DNA of 37,381 nucleotides from a virus: the IMG/VR virus record IMGVR_UViG_3300017728_004512, positions 1 through 37,381 of that record; one strand, written 5' to 3'. Both the position numbers and the translations under genes were made by a program. This document shows, in pieces, positions 24,313 through 32,377 of this stretch. The notes below the pieces were generated by a model. That model was not told the DNA's origin. It worked only from the letters and a program-made list of their open reading frames with translations, and did no database searches. Position 1 is the stretch's first letter; each line of letters begins with the position of its first letter.

Positions 24313-25448
24313 TATCTAATAACTTTAAAGTAACAATAATCATCATATAATATAACTCCATCATTGCAATCATGTCTGAGTAAAATTTTATAATATCTTT
24401 CTGGTTGTAACCCATTCATATTTAATTTAAAAAACATTCCTTCTGAATCTGCACTTAATTTAGTATAACTAGTGTCAAAAGGTACTATAACTTCTTTAGA
24501 AGTATAGTCTTCAATACTATAATATGAAGTATGTTTTAAATAATTAACATCTAGATAATTAGAAGAGGTAGTAAAAGTTCTAGTAGGAAATTGTTTTCTT
24601 ACGTTTACTCTAAAAGTATATTCTTCTTCGTTTCTATAATATTTTTTATTATTAGAAATATTTAATTGGATTTTACCACTATTTAAAAGGGTAGCTCCAC
24701 TACCTGTTATATAACTTGAATCATCCCACTTTACAGTTAATGCGGGGGAAAATATGGTATTAGTGTCTACTGAAAAATATTTTAAACTACCCTGATTTGT
24801 AGTATTATTATCCGTATCGTTTTCTCTTAATAGAATAAAACCATTATTAGATAGACCAGTAGGATATTCTTGGGATGTAAATAAACTAGAGGAGAATTTT
24901 TGTATTTGGTTAGTGACATTGAAATTTAAATCTAAATCATTTACTATTCCTAAAGTCTGTGTTGATTTAAATTCACTTCCAGTATACCATATCCCTCCCG
25001 ATATTGGGGTATTACTTCCTGTTGTACCCGGGGTTAAAGTACCCCAAGATGTTTTAGTAGTTTCATTATCCTTATACAACCATGAACAACCATTACTAAT
25101 TATACTATTATTAGTAGGGTTTTCATTATATCTTTGGTTTCCGTTATCCCAAGATTCCGAAAGAGGGTATAGTTCAACCGTTTGAGATGTTGGGAAATTT
25201 TGGGCAAATTCTGTAGCATATAGTTTTAAATTTGCCTCAAAATCTCCTGTTACTTGGGTTGAAAATACATCATTTAATTCAGTATTTTTAAATTGAAGAA
25301 GTATTCTTGAAGGATAATATAATTCATCATTTATTCCTTTTTCAGTAGTTAATTCGAGGGTTTCATTAACCCCCGTATTTAGGTTTTGCCTACTAGGGTG
25401 AGAATATATTGTTGTATCCTTTTCTGGGTATAAAAAATAATATGCCAT
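24312..25448 (-). CDS. Tail protein with DNRLRE-like beta-sandwich (378 aa)
   Basis: The start (YFLYPEKDTTIYS, then GVNETLELTTEKG and SRILLQFKN) follows the pattern of DNRLRE-type beta-sandwich domains, which bind carbohydrate or act as structural spacers in large extracellular proteins. The domain covers about residues 1-205. The C-terminal part (about 255-378) has FRVNVRKQFPTRTF and ends with NGLQPERYYKILLRHDC, like a fibronectin-III-type or C-terminal beta domain. It lies between gp6 and the coiled-coil protein. The DNRLRE match is by pattern and uncertain; a structural role is likely. Confidence 0.7.
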   Translation of the reverse strand: MAYYFLYPEKDTTIYSHPSRQNLNTGVNETLELTTEKGINDELYYPSRILLQFKNTELNDVFSTQVTGDFEANLKLYATEFAQNFPTSQTVELYPLSESWDNGNQRYNENPTNNSIISNGCSWLYKDNETTKTSWGTLTPGTTGSNTPISGGIWYTGSEFKSTQTLGIVNDLDLNFNVTNQIQKFSSSLFTSQEYPTGLSNNGFILLRENDTDNNTTNQGSLKYFSVDTNTIFSPALTVKWDDSSYITGSGATLLNSGKIQLNISNNKKYYRNEEEYTFRVNVRKQFPTRTFTTSSNYLDVNYLKHTSYYSIEDYTSKEVIVPFDTSYTKLSADSEGMFFKLNMNGLQPERYYKILLRHDCNDGVILYDDYCYFKVIR

Positions 25449-25450
25449 AA

Positions 25451-27343
25451 TTAGTATTTTACTACTCTACCCTTTATATCAGAATTAGGGTATTTTAATT
25501 CAAAAATACCTATATCTTGTGAGGGGTAAATTATATTGTTTATAGTTGCCGAGCCAAAATCATAAGAATGTTTAGAATACCCTAAGGCATTTCCTGCTTT
25601 ATTTTTAAATCTTATATCTTCAACATTTTGTACCCCAGTTACTTGTCCCAAAACATTAAATATTTCACTAATTAATATAGGTTGATTAAATTGCCAATTT
25701 TGAATATCAAAATATTTTTTTAATGAATTGATACTATTAAGTAATACTTCTTGGTTATTAAAATTTTTAAATACTACTATATCAAATTCTATAGCAAAAT
25801 TTATGATAAATCCATTTTTTATATTTATAGAATCTGTTAACATTCTATATTGTTCTAAATAGGTTATTAAATTTTGTCTAGTAGCTGGGTTTAAAGGTGT
25901 TAATTGATTTTGACTATTATATCCTAATGTATATAAATTTAAAGAATTAGGATTACTAATTCTACTAGAAGTAGAAGCACTTATTTGGTCATCTTTAATT
26001 ATGTATGCTTTAGCAACTCTACCTAATTGGGGAGGTAAATTTAAAGTCCTAATAATATAGTCTTCTTTAGATACTGTACGTAACTGAGAAGAGGCATTAG
26101 ATATTGAATTCAACCGTATATCTTCAATTGAATCCCCGGGTCCACCGCCTGTGGCAGCTTGGGGGTTATTTACTGCTATTGAGTTTATAACCGTGGTTTT
26201 TACGCCTGAGTCTAATCCACCAATATTATCACTAGTTAAAACTGTGTTTTTACGTGTAATTGTATTAGAATCTACATTACTTTTAACTCCACCTCCTACT
26301 ATGTAGGTTACTGTAAGGGTGGTATTTTTAGGGGTTTCTCCATAAGTTTTAGTAAATAAAAAGTTAGAAGGATCAAATGCTAAATCTAGTAATGATCTAC
26401 CATCTTTGACTCCTAAACCAATATTATCTGGATTAGGAATTATATCTTCATCAGTGTTAGAAGTAATTCCTGCTCCAAATTGAATTTGTAGAGTATTATT
26501 AGCTAAAAATCTAGCTACAAACCTTTTGGGTACTTTTTTAAGTTTTAATAAATATGGAGTATCACTAGAATATTGAGATAATCCTGGAGTATTTGAAGTA
26601 TCATTACTAATTTCTTCAAAAATAGTTTCTTGAGCTAAATATGGTACTTCTAAGTAACTATTTCCATCCGAATCTATAATAGATTCTATTTTAATTATAT
26701 TTTTGTCTGAAAGTTCTAAAGTAAGAAATCTTTGTGATGGTCCTATTTCAAAAGTTTTTGTTTTAGGGGTTCCCGAAATTACCTTACCTTTTTTCTTTAA
26801 TAAATAATATTCTGGGTTATCAGCACCGTCTGTTTGGTGTATTATAGTTTCTAAAGGACTTAAAGAAGAACTAATACTAAAGTTTACATCATTTTCTAGT
26901 GTAAATGTAATTGCTGATTCTCCACCAGTGGTTTTAAAGTTTGAATTTTTATTTATAGTAAGGGCATAATCAAAATCAGGGGCATATGGGGAAGTTCCCT
27001 TAGCAGGTACCTCCATAAATAAATCTACTTCTGTAGTAGAAGCATTAGTTACAGAGGGTTTATATCCTAAATTATATGCTAGTGCTAAAAGATTAGTTTT
27101 TTCCTGTGCTGATTGTATAAATGTTTCTTGAATTTGGGTATCAATATAAAAAGAAAGTACATCACCAACATAGGAAGCCATTTCCAAAAATATCATTCCT
27201 GGATTGCTTTCTGAAAAATCATTAAAATTATCAGGAAAATAAGTTTTAGTAAATTCAACTAAATTTTGTTTTAGTTGACTATAATCTTTATTAAGATAAC
27301 TTATATCTTTATTGGGGGTGTTATTTGTTTTAGAATAAGCCAT
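25451..27343 (-). CDS. gp6: Baseplate wedge protein, gp6-like (630 aa)
   Basis: Residues 14-98 (DISYLNKDYSQLKQNLVEF, SESNPGMIFLEMASYVGDVL, QEKTNLLALAYNLGYKP) are the hallmark N-terminal region of T4 gp6-like / baseplate J-like wedge proteins, which form the inner ring of the baseplate around the hub. Further conserved parts are the middle beta region (about 230-330) and the C-terminal INFAIEFDIVVFKN and ILISEIFNVLGQVTGVQNV segments. Length agrees with T4 gp6 (660 aa). The gene follows gp25 directly (3 bases), the usual pairing of wedge genes in myoviruses. Confidence 0.92.
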   Translation of the reverse strand: MAYSKTNNTPNKDISYLNKDYSQLKQNLVEFTKTYFPDNFNDFSESNPGMIFLEMASYVGDVLSFYIDTQIQETFIQSAQEKTNLLALAYNLGYKPSVTNASTTEVDLFMEVPAKGTSPYAPDFDYALTINKNSNFKTTGGESAITFTLENDVNFSISSSLSPLETIIHQTDGADNPEYYLLKKKGKVISGTPKTKTFEIGPSQRFLTLELSDKNIIKIESIIDSDGNSYLEVPYLAQETIFEEISNDTSNTPGLSQYSSDTPYLLKLKKVPKRFVARFLANNTLQIQFGAGITSNTDEDIIPNPDNIGLGVKDGRSLLDLAFDPSNFLFTKTYGETPKNTTLTVTYIVGGGVKSNVDSNTITRKNTVLTSDNIGGLDSGVKTTVINSIAVNNPQAATGGGPGDSIEDIRLNSISNASSQLRTVSKEDYIIRTLNLPPQLGRVAKAYIIKDDQISASTSSRISNPNSLNLYTLGYNSQNQLTPLNPATRQNLITYLEQYRMLTDSINIKNGFIINFAIEFDIVVFKNFNNQEVLLNSINSLKKYFDIQNWQFNQPILISEIFNVLGQVTGVQNVEDIRFKNKAGNALGYSKHSYDFGSATINNIIYPSQDIGIFELKYPNSDIKGRVVKY

Positions 27344-27346
27344 TTA

Positions 27347-27766
27347 TTATAATTTTAAAGATACTTCATTAGTATCACCATCAACTAAAACTTTATATTG
27401 AATTTTAACTAATAAATTATTAGTATTTTTTATAGGGTCTACTTTTATATCGGTTGCTGTTATTTGTGGGATGTGTATGGTAATATTTTGATTAATTAAT
27501 CCTTTTAATTGAGATATTTTATCGGCAGTTTCAATATTAGGTTCAAATAAAATTTCTCTTAACCCTATACCATAATTAGGTTCGTGAAATCTTTCACCTT
27601 TAGAAGTTAATAATAAATTAATTAAATTAGATTTTATTTGATTTTTTGTAGAAAAATTAGATTCAAAAATACTTTTTTTATTAAAAGGTATTTTTGTCCC
27701 TATAGCCTTGCGTGTATCAAGATCTAGAGGGTTAATTTTTACTCCAATTTTTCTTTGTATAGCCAT
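27347..27766 (-). CDS. gp25: Baseplate wedge protein, gp25-like (139 aa)
   Basis: Length and pattern fit the gp25/GPW family: NLINLLLTSKGERFHEPNYGIGLREILFE (about 46-75) is the conserved core, with the E-P-N-Y-G-(x)-G-L run diagnostic. The N-terminus contains INPLDLDTRKAIG, and the C-terminus is beta (VKIQYKVLVDGD). In T4, gp25 is the wedge piece that contacts gp6 and the sheath initiator. Its ATG overlaps the stop of the preceding 117-aa gene by 1 base and it is followed directly by gp6. Confidence 0.92.
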   Translation of the reverse strand: MAIQRKIGVKINPLDLDTRKAIGTKIPFNKKSIFESNFSTKNQIKSNLINLLLTSKGERFHEPNYGIGLREILFEPNIETADKISQLKGLINQNITIHIPQITATDIKVDPIKNTNNLLVKIQYKVLVDGDTNEVSLKL

Positions 27767-28119
27767 TAGGGTCTATAATTTTTTTTATTATCTATAGCAC
27801 TCATTAGTTGACTATAATCCTTATTTACAAATTGATTTACCGGATCATTAACGGCTGCACGTTCTTCCCAAGTAGGAGTAGTAGCCGTTTCTGTGAGAAG
27901 AGAATTTAAAGTATCATCTCCAGTGTTGAATGAAGGGGTTGGGATTTGGGATTTTAGTTTATTTCTAAAGGTTTCTAACTCTTGTGTGTTATTAGATTCA
28001 TTAATATGTTGTGGGGGGTTTAACCCTTCCTTCAATGAATTAATTTCACGTTTTAGTGCGTAATCTATTTCTTCACGTACAACTTTTCTAATTATTTGTT
28101 CAAAAGCACTTAACTTCAT
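27766..28119 (-). CDS. Small baseplate-region protein with helical leader (117 aa)
   Basis: Residues 1-33 (MKLSAFEQIIRKVVREEIDY, then LKREINSLKEGL) form an amphipathic, charged helix ending in LKE|G; the remainder is Pro/Thr/Asn-rich and probably flexible, with TPTWEERAAVNDPVNQFVNKD near the end. Similar short proteins precede gp25 in other T4-like marine phages, from memory. Function unknown. The gap before it (28120-28142) carries TATATTTATTAA on the minus strand, a degenerate form of the late element. Confidence 0.65.
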   Translation of the reverse strand: MKLSAFEQIIRKVVREEIDYALKREINSLKEGLNPPQHINESNNTQELETFRNKLKSQIPTPSFNTGDDTLNSLLTETATTPTWEERAAVNDPVNQFVNKDYSQLMSAIDNKKNYRP

Positions 28120-28142
28120 ATTATAGGTTTTTAATAAATATA

Positions 28143-28961
28143 TTACCCTTTAGTTATTTGATACCCAGTGTGACCACTTTCTCTGAGATATTCTATAAAT
28201 AAGGATTTGTTTGAATTTTCTAAATTGTCTAATATAACTTCTGGTTTATATATATTACCTAAAGTATCAACAATTTCTTCATTATTTTGGGAATTATTAG
28301 AAGTACTATTTAAGTTAAAGTTTTTTAGTTCTCTTAAATAAACACTATCTATAAATAAACACCTAGCATTTAAAATCGTAAGTATTCTAACTAATTCATT
28401 TCTAGCAGGAACTAATATAGCTAAAATTTCACTTGTACTAGTAGTAAAAAATTTACTAACACCATTTACAATTAAAGCTAAAGATTGTATTTCTTTAATT
28501 TTTCCCTTTAAAAAATTAATGGCATCCCCCGTCTTTATTATAAGGGCCCCATTTGCCACGGGGAATACCTGGGCCGATAAGGTTATTTGTCCCGCTGCTA
28601 TTATGGTATTAAATATAGGGATTAGTCTTAATAATTGGTTTAGTATTACATCAAAAGAACCAAATGTATTATTAACTTTTTCTATTTGGTTTATTATTTT
28701 ATTTATTTCATCTAAATAATTTTGAATTTGATGTTTAAGAAGTTCACAGGTAGCTTTTAAAGCTAAAAAAGCTCTTTCAAGTTCTTGAAGAGAGTTAGTT
28801 TTTTCTGCTAAAAGGATTAATATTCTTGCACTGTTTGGGATATTTACCGTAATTTGTGCATTTATAAAGGGGGCTACATCTGCAAAGAAAAAAGTTCTTG
28901 CTCGTGCATTTTCAAATAATCTGGTAGCACTAGGAATACTAGTTTGTAATAGTTTAATCAT
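28143..28961 (-). CDS. Helical, hydrophobic baseplate-region protein (272 aa)
   Basis: The middle (about 60-190) is long amphipathic helix with many Ile, Leu and Ala (ILLAEKTNSLQELERAFLAL, EINKIINQIEKVNN, LLRLIPIFNTIIAAGQI) and could be a helical bundle in the tail hub or a short tape-measure-like piece. The C-terminal 40 residues (IEYLRESGHTGYQITKG) are conserved in similar phages, from memory. No family named. The ATG lies in a 4-base overlap with the 154-aa gene. Confidence 0.65.
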   Translation of the reverse strand: MIKLLQTSIPSATRLFENARARTFFFADVAPFINAQITVNIPNSARILILLAEKTNSLQELERAFLALKATCELLKHQIQNYLDEINKIINQIEKVNNTFGSFDVILNQLLRLIPIFNTIIAAGQITLSAQVFPVANGALIIKTGDAINFLKGKIKEIQSLALIVNGVSKFFTTSTSEILAILVPARNELVRILTILNARCLFIDSVYLRELKNFNLNSTSNNSQNNEEIVDTLGNIYKPEVILDNLENSNKSLFIEYLRESGHTGYQITKG

Positions 28962-29422
28962 TTTATATAAACGTTTTTACTATTAATGTTATTTAATCTA
29001 CCTTTTAATGTTTTTATTTCTGCACTTAGGGGGGCTATTAGTCCTGCGTTTGTTGGGCTAGGGATAGTAGGGAAACCAGGAAATACTGTTATTTGATTTA
29101 TTATAGGTAATACTGTGTTATATAATTTATCTAAATGGGATAATATATCACCCATTAAACTAACTAATTCATTACCTTTTACAGCGGGGTTGTTAGGGGC
29201 TTCCGGGGAGGTATCCGATATTTTACCTAAACGGATTTTAGGGCTATTAACTATAAATAAACCATTAGAATCCTCAGATGTATTAATATGAAAGTCTTTA
29301 TTAGTAGAAAATGCTATAGTACTATTAGAAGAGTACACTTGATCCTCCTTAGCATTAAATATTAATCTATCTGATGTTAATATTATTTGTTTACCTTGAT
29401 ATGTGTCTGGGGATTTAATCAT
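28958..29422 (-). CDS. Beta-rich spike-like baseplate protein (154 aa)
   Basis: Residues 10-75 are regular short strands (GKQIILTSDRLIFNAKEDQ, NSTIAFSTNKDFHINT, NSPKIRLGK), suggesting a triple-stranded beta-helix like the C-terminal needle of gp5/gpV spike proteins. Residues 80-115 (KGNELVSLMGDILSHLDKLYN) are helical, and the C-terminal 40 residues are Pro-rich then helical. It directly follows the hub/lysin gene with an 8-base overlap, which fits a spike or a chaperone of the hub. The call rests on pattern and order. Confidence 0.6.
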   Translation of the reverse strand: MIKSPDTYQGKQIILTSDRLIFNAKEDQVYSSNSTIAFSTNKDFHINTSEDSNGLFIVNSPKIRLGKISDTSPEAPNNPAVKGNELVSLMGDILSHLDKLYNTVLPIINQITVFPGFPTIPSPTNAGLIAPLSAEIKTLKGRLNNINSKNVYIK

Positions 29423-31082
29423 CTATATTTAGTTTTTGATCCTTATCTATAGCTTGGTTTATTTTTTTAATATATGTAGGAAATTGACTCCAATAAATAA
29501 CAAGTGTATCTGTAACTGCTGGGTCTATTTCACTTCTATTTTTCCAAAAATTTGCTTCTTCCAAAGCAGCATCAACTATTTTTAAAGCATCTTCACCCTT
29601 TAAAGGTCTTAAAATTACAAAAGCTGCATTTTTAGATCCCTCTGTGCCCAAGTATTTACTTATTATTTTTTTATTAGATGCTGTAAGAATTTTTTTTCTA
29701 CATGTACCCTGGTTAATATCAACTCCGTATATTTCTTTATCTTTTTTTTCACTTACATTACCTCCTACCAAAGTAACTGCATTATTTCTAACTTTTACAA
29801 CTATATCCCCATGAGAAGCTCCTTTCCATTTATCATCACTAAAATTAAGTTTATTCCCCTCTCTCCCTTTAATAAAAACATCACCCGGTTTTACTTCACC
29901 CTCTGATCCTGATAAAAATGGATCTATGGCGGAAAATGCATATCCTCCATCTTTTATAGCTTGGGCATACCCAACATGATTAGCCCTCCTGGGGAATGAT
30001 ATTCCTGCTTTTTCTGCTATACAATAACTTATAAAAGCGGCACTCCATGGAGTTTCTGTTAGAAATTTACCTAAATTTTTAGTAGGATCTTGTAATATAC
30101 CCGGTGTAATTGTTCCTTTTTTAGTATCTATAATATTATCTGTTTTTATTTCTTTGACAGTATCATCAAGATCTTGTGGAATAGCATCGTTTGAATCTAT
30201 TTGATCAGTTCTTGTAAAGATACTAATCTTTTGTAGTGGTGTAATAGGTTCTGTTGAAGGGACTAGATCGACATTTTCTCCTAAGGATCTAAAATTATTA
30301 GCAGATATAGAAAACCCAGAAACATTTTGGTTACTTAACATATAAATAGAACTGGCATCCTCGTTAATATTTTCTATCACCATTTCTCTATCGCCAGATT
30401 GGCCATTAGATATTACAATAACAGGATCGCCTTCACTATCGTTTTCGGACCAATTATTTTTACCTTGTGGGGTTGAAGAACCAAATCTTATGCTATTACC
30501 AAATCTACCTTCAAATAACATATCTCCTTCAAATGGTAACATTTTTTTAGTAGATGCTATTTTATTTTCGTCTATGTAAGTTCCTAATTCTAAATTAAAA
30601 TCTTCTTCTAAATTAGTTGGAGTAGCAACTTGGCCTGGATTTATTGTTGGGGATTTTAAATCTGCTTCACGTGGTAATGGGTTATAACCAGCATTTCCCC
30701 ATATATTTACACTTGGAAAATAATAATATTCTGTGTGATTAGAATAGCCCCCAGTTTTACTATAATGATTTGAGCTAGGGGCTAATGTTAAAGTTACTAT
30801 TTCATTTTTTAGGGGTAAAACGTTAGTTGAAGAAAAATGAGGTTTAGCTATATTTAGATTTAAAGGATCTATATCTTTATTTCCTTCTTTAGTACCTATT
30901 TCAGCCCAAAAAATAGCTCCAATGTAAGTGGGATCAAATTGTCCTTCTAGAGTTTTTAAAAAAAATGGGTGGGTTTCATCCAGTATAATATCATATACCC
31001 TAGCGGATATTATATTACGATCTTTTGAGGGGTTATTATTATTTCCCTGACCTTTTAGTGTTCTTAGTTGATTCGTCGGCAT
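29415..31082 (-). CDS. Baseplate hub/spike protein with DUF2272-like peptidoglycan hydrolase domain (555 aa)
   Basis: The N-terminal part (about 22-140, with GAIFWAEIGTKEGNKD and KNEIVTLTLAPSSNHY) looks like an OB-fold hub domain. FEGRFGNSIRFGSS (about 190) and DPVIVISNGQSGD (about 220) are hub signatures I recall from T4-like marine phages. Residues about 345-490 contain PWSAAFISYCIAEKAG and later a GASHGDIVV segment; this is the DUF2272 / NlpC-P60-like amidase pattern. C352 in SYCIA, if catalytic, would be the nucleophile, but the family usually has another residue there. The protein probably opens the cell wall during injection, like T4 gp5. It overlaps the frameshifted gene by 44 bases. 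Confidence 0.75.
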   Translation of the reverse strand: MPTNQLRTLKGQGNNNNPSKDRNIISARVYDIILDETHPFFLKTLEGQFDPTYIGAIFWAEIGTKEGNKDIDPLNLNIAKPHFSSTNVLPLKNEIVTLTLAPSSNHYSKTGGYSNHTEYYYFPSVNIWGNAGYNPLPREADLKSPTINPGQVATPTNLEEDFNLELGTYIDENKIASTKKMLPFEGDMLFEGRFGNSIRFGSSTPQGKNNWSENDSEGDPVIVISNGQSGDREMVIENINEDASSIYMLSNQNVSGFSISANNFRSLGENVDLVPSTEPITPLQKISIFTRTDQIDSNDAIPQDLDDTVKEIKTDNIIDTKKGTITPGILQDPTKNLGKFLTETPWSAAFISYCIAEKAGISFPRRANHVGYAQAIKDGGYAFSAIDPFLSGSEGEVKPGDVFIKGREGNKLNFSDDKWKGASHGDIVVKVRNNAVTLVGGNVSEKKDKEIYGVDINQGTCRKKILTASNKKIISKYLGTEGSKNAAFVILRPLKGEDALKIVDAALEEANFWKNRSEIDPAVTDTLVIYWSQFPTYIKKINQAIDKDQKLNIDD

Positions 31083-31415
31083 CTTGTGCTACTTCTTCTG
31101 CTATTTGTTGAAGTTGTTTTAATTCTTCATCTGTTAAGAGAGAATCACTACCACCTGAACCATTACTATTACCCATTCTTTGTATGACAGCCATCATTTT
31201 TATAAGATGTTCATCATTTTTTACACTAACTTCTAAATATTCTTTTATAAGAGGCACAACTACGGGGGCATCTCCAATATTTTGTATTAAAGGTTTTAAT
31301 TCAGCAATTAAAGAATTAATTTGTTTATCTTTTTTTTACTGTTATCATATATTTCTTTAAATACATCGGAAGATGTTTTTCCATTAAATAGTATTGTATC
31401 AAGTGGAGTATCCAT
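31039..31415 (-). CDS. Small tail-region protein made by a -1 frameshift (about 125 aa), or a gene broken by an indel
   Basis: The ATG at 31415 opens a 35-codon frame (MDTPLDTILFNGKTSSDVFK... ending in TAA at 31308-31310). In the -1 frame the reading runs without a break from codon 30 through the GTG at 31257 to the stop at 31039. A -1 slip at A AAA AAG (31329-31335) gives NSKKK-DKQINSLIAELKP and on to VPLIKEYLEVSV, one continuous helical protein with a Gly/Ser linker (GNSNGSGGSDS) and an acidic C-terminus. The first frame and the second have the same helical, charged character. The role is unknown; position before the hub/lysin suggests baseplate assembly. An A-run length error in the assembly would give the same picture. 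Confidence 0.65.
31329..31335 (-). other. Putative -1 slippery heptamer A AAA AAG
   Basis: In the reading frame of the ATG at 31415 the codons are AAA AAA AAG (27-29), inside a run of eight A (31330-31337). A AAA AAG is the heptamer of the dnaX frameshift. No strong stem or internal Shine-Dalgarno could be seen near it. Confidence 0.55.
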
Positions 31416-31416
31416 G

Positions 31417-31428
31417 GTTATAAATATA
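31417..31428 (-). promoter_or_regulatory. Candidate late promoter TATATTTATAAC heading the tail block
   Basis: TATATTTATAAC ends one base before the ATG at 31415 and starts 4 bases after the stop of the sigma gene. With a transcription start 5-7 bases downstream of the TATATTTA box, the mRNA would begin at or very near the ATG (leaderless). No TTTG lies at -33. Confidence 0.5.
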
Positions 31429-31431
31429 TAA

Positions 31432-32124
31432 TTATAAAACTATTGGTTTACCAGTTTCCCATTGATTATAAGCTTTAATATAATATTTTTTAAGGTGTTT
31501 AGTTACTTTAGTAATAGCCGGGGTATCACATCCGGTGATTTCTCTTATATAAATATACAATGCCTTTTTATTGAATATTTCTAGTGTTTCTCTTTTTTTA
31601 AAAAGAGTTAAAACCGCATCAGCTACCATAATATCATCAGGTTTATTAAAAATACTAGATAATTTATAATCTAATTTTTCAATAAAAATATCTAAAAATT
31701 CTATTTTTTCACTTAAACGTTCTTCATTTTCAAAGTTAGTTAAAATACCATTGTCAGTATCTACATCTAATAAATCTGCTTTTTTCTTTTTCTTTGCATA
31801 ATTTTTATTATTATACAAAATAAGATAATTTTTACCTACTATACTAAAGTATGAAAAAGCTTTACCTTTACCTACTTTAAAGTAATGAAGTTTTTCAAGT
31901 AAGAAGCAAATAACCTCGTGTTTTAAATGTTCGAGGTCATCTACTTCAGTGTAATAAAATTTAAATGTGTGGATGAGATTTTCGGCTAATTTATAAAACG
32001 AATGGTGAATTCGTGTATTATAAATCTTATTTCGTAAAACCTGATCTTCTGTAGCTAAATATTCAATTATAGCTAATTCTGTATCTTCGGTAAAATATTG
32101 TCTTTTACTTTTTTTTCTAGGCAT
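31432..32124 (-). CDS. gp55: Late-transcription sigma factor, gp55-like (230 aa)
   Basis: Redirects host RNA polymerase to late promoters. The segment RNKIYNTRIHHSFYKLAENLIHTFKFYYTEVDDLEHLKHEV (about 36-76) followed by LLEKLHYFKVGKGKAFSYFSIVGKNYLI (about 80-107) is the sigma region 2 equivalent conserved in gp55-like late sigma factors of T4-type marine phages. A Lys-rich stretch (NKNYAKKKKKADLL) follows, then helical C-terminal parts. Length is slightly above T4 gp55 (185 aa). The gene is last in an operon behind the host-type promoter at 33374-33405, and the candidate late promoter of the tail block lies just past its stop. That order fits an early-to-late switch. Confidence 0.85.
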   Translation of the reverse strand: MPRKKSKRQYFTEDTELAIIEYLATEDQVLRNKIYNTRIHHSFYKLAENLIHTFKFYYTEVDDLEHLKHEVICFLLEKLHYFKVGKGKAFSYFSIVGKNYLILYNNKNYAKKKKKADLLDVDTDNGILTNFENEERLSEKIEFLDIFIEKLDYKLSSIFNKPDDIMVADAVLTLFKKRETLEIFNKKALYIYIREITGCDTPAITKVTKHLKKYYIKAYNQWETGKPIVL

Positions 32125-32128
32125 AAGA

Positions 32129-32377
32129 TTAGCGGAGACGGAATTCGTTTAGTGCCTCCTGTATCATCTTAACTTCTTTAAAAAACCAACCTATTTCATC
32201 ATCTGCTATAAATGAACCTTTATCATCGACTTGTTTTAATCTTTGATTACATCGGTCAATTGCTTCACTCTGTTTTGCTATAAAGTCTTCTAATATTTCG
32301 TTTTTCTTTATAACATTACGAATAGCAAATCCTGCTACAATTAATAGGGCTAATAGTATTGCAATTATAATTTCCAT
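32129..32377 (-). CDS. Membrane-anchored coiled-coil protein (82 aa)
   Basis: Residues 2-19 (EIIIAILLALLIVAGFAI) are one clear transmembrane helix, with a basic residue after it (RNVIKK), so the N-terminus is probably outside and the rest cytoplasmic, or the reverse; the sequence alone does not decide. The remainder is a helix with heptad-like Leu/Ile (EDFIAKQSEAIDRCNQRLKQ), then DDEIGWFFKEVKMIQEALNE. The same small protein stands between the HD-like gene and the sigma gene in related phages, from memory. A spanin is possible but the position in a sigma operon argues against it. Function unknown. Confidence 0.65.
   Translation of the reverse strand: MEIIIAILLALLIVAGFAIRNVIKKNEILEDFIAKQSEAIDRCNQRLKQVDDKGSFIADDEIGWFFKEVKMIQEALNEFRLR

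Noticed and set aside
31039-31257. A free-standing 72-aa gene starting at the GTG at 31257
   Set aside because: The frame continues upstream without a stop to the slippery site and joins naturally to the ATG frame at 31415; the GTG has no promoter or spacing signal of its own.
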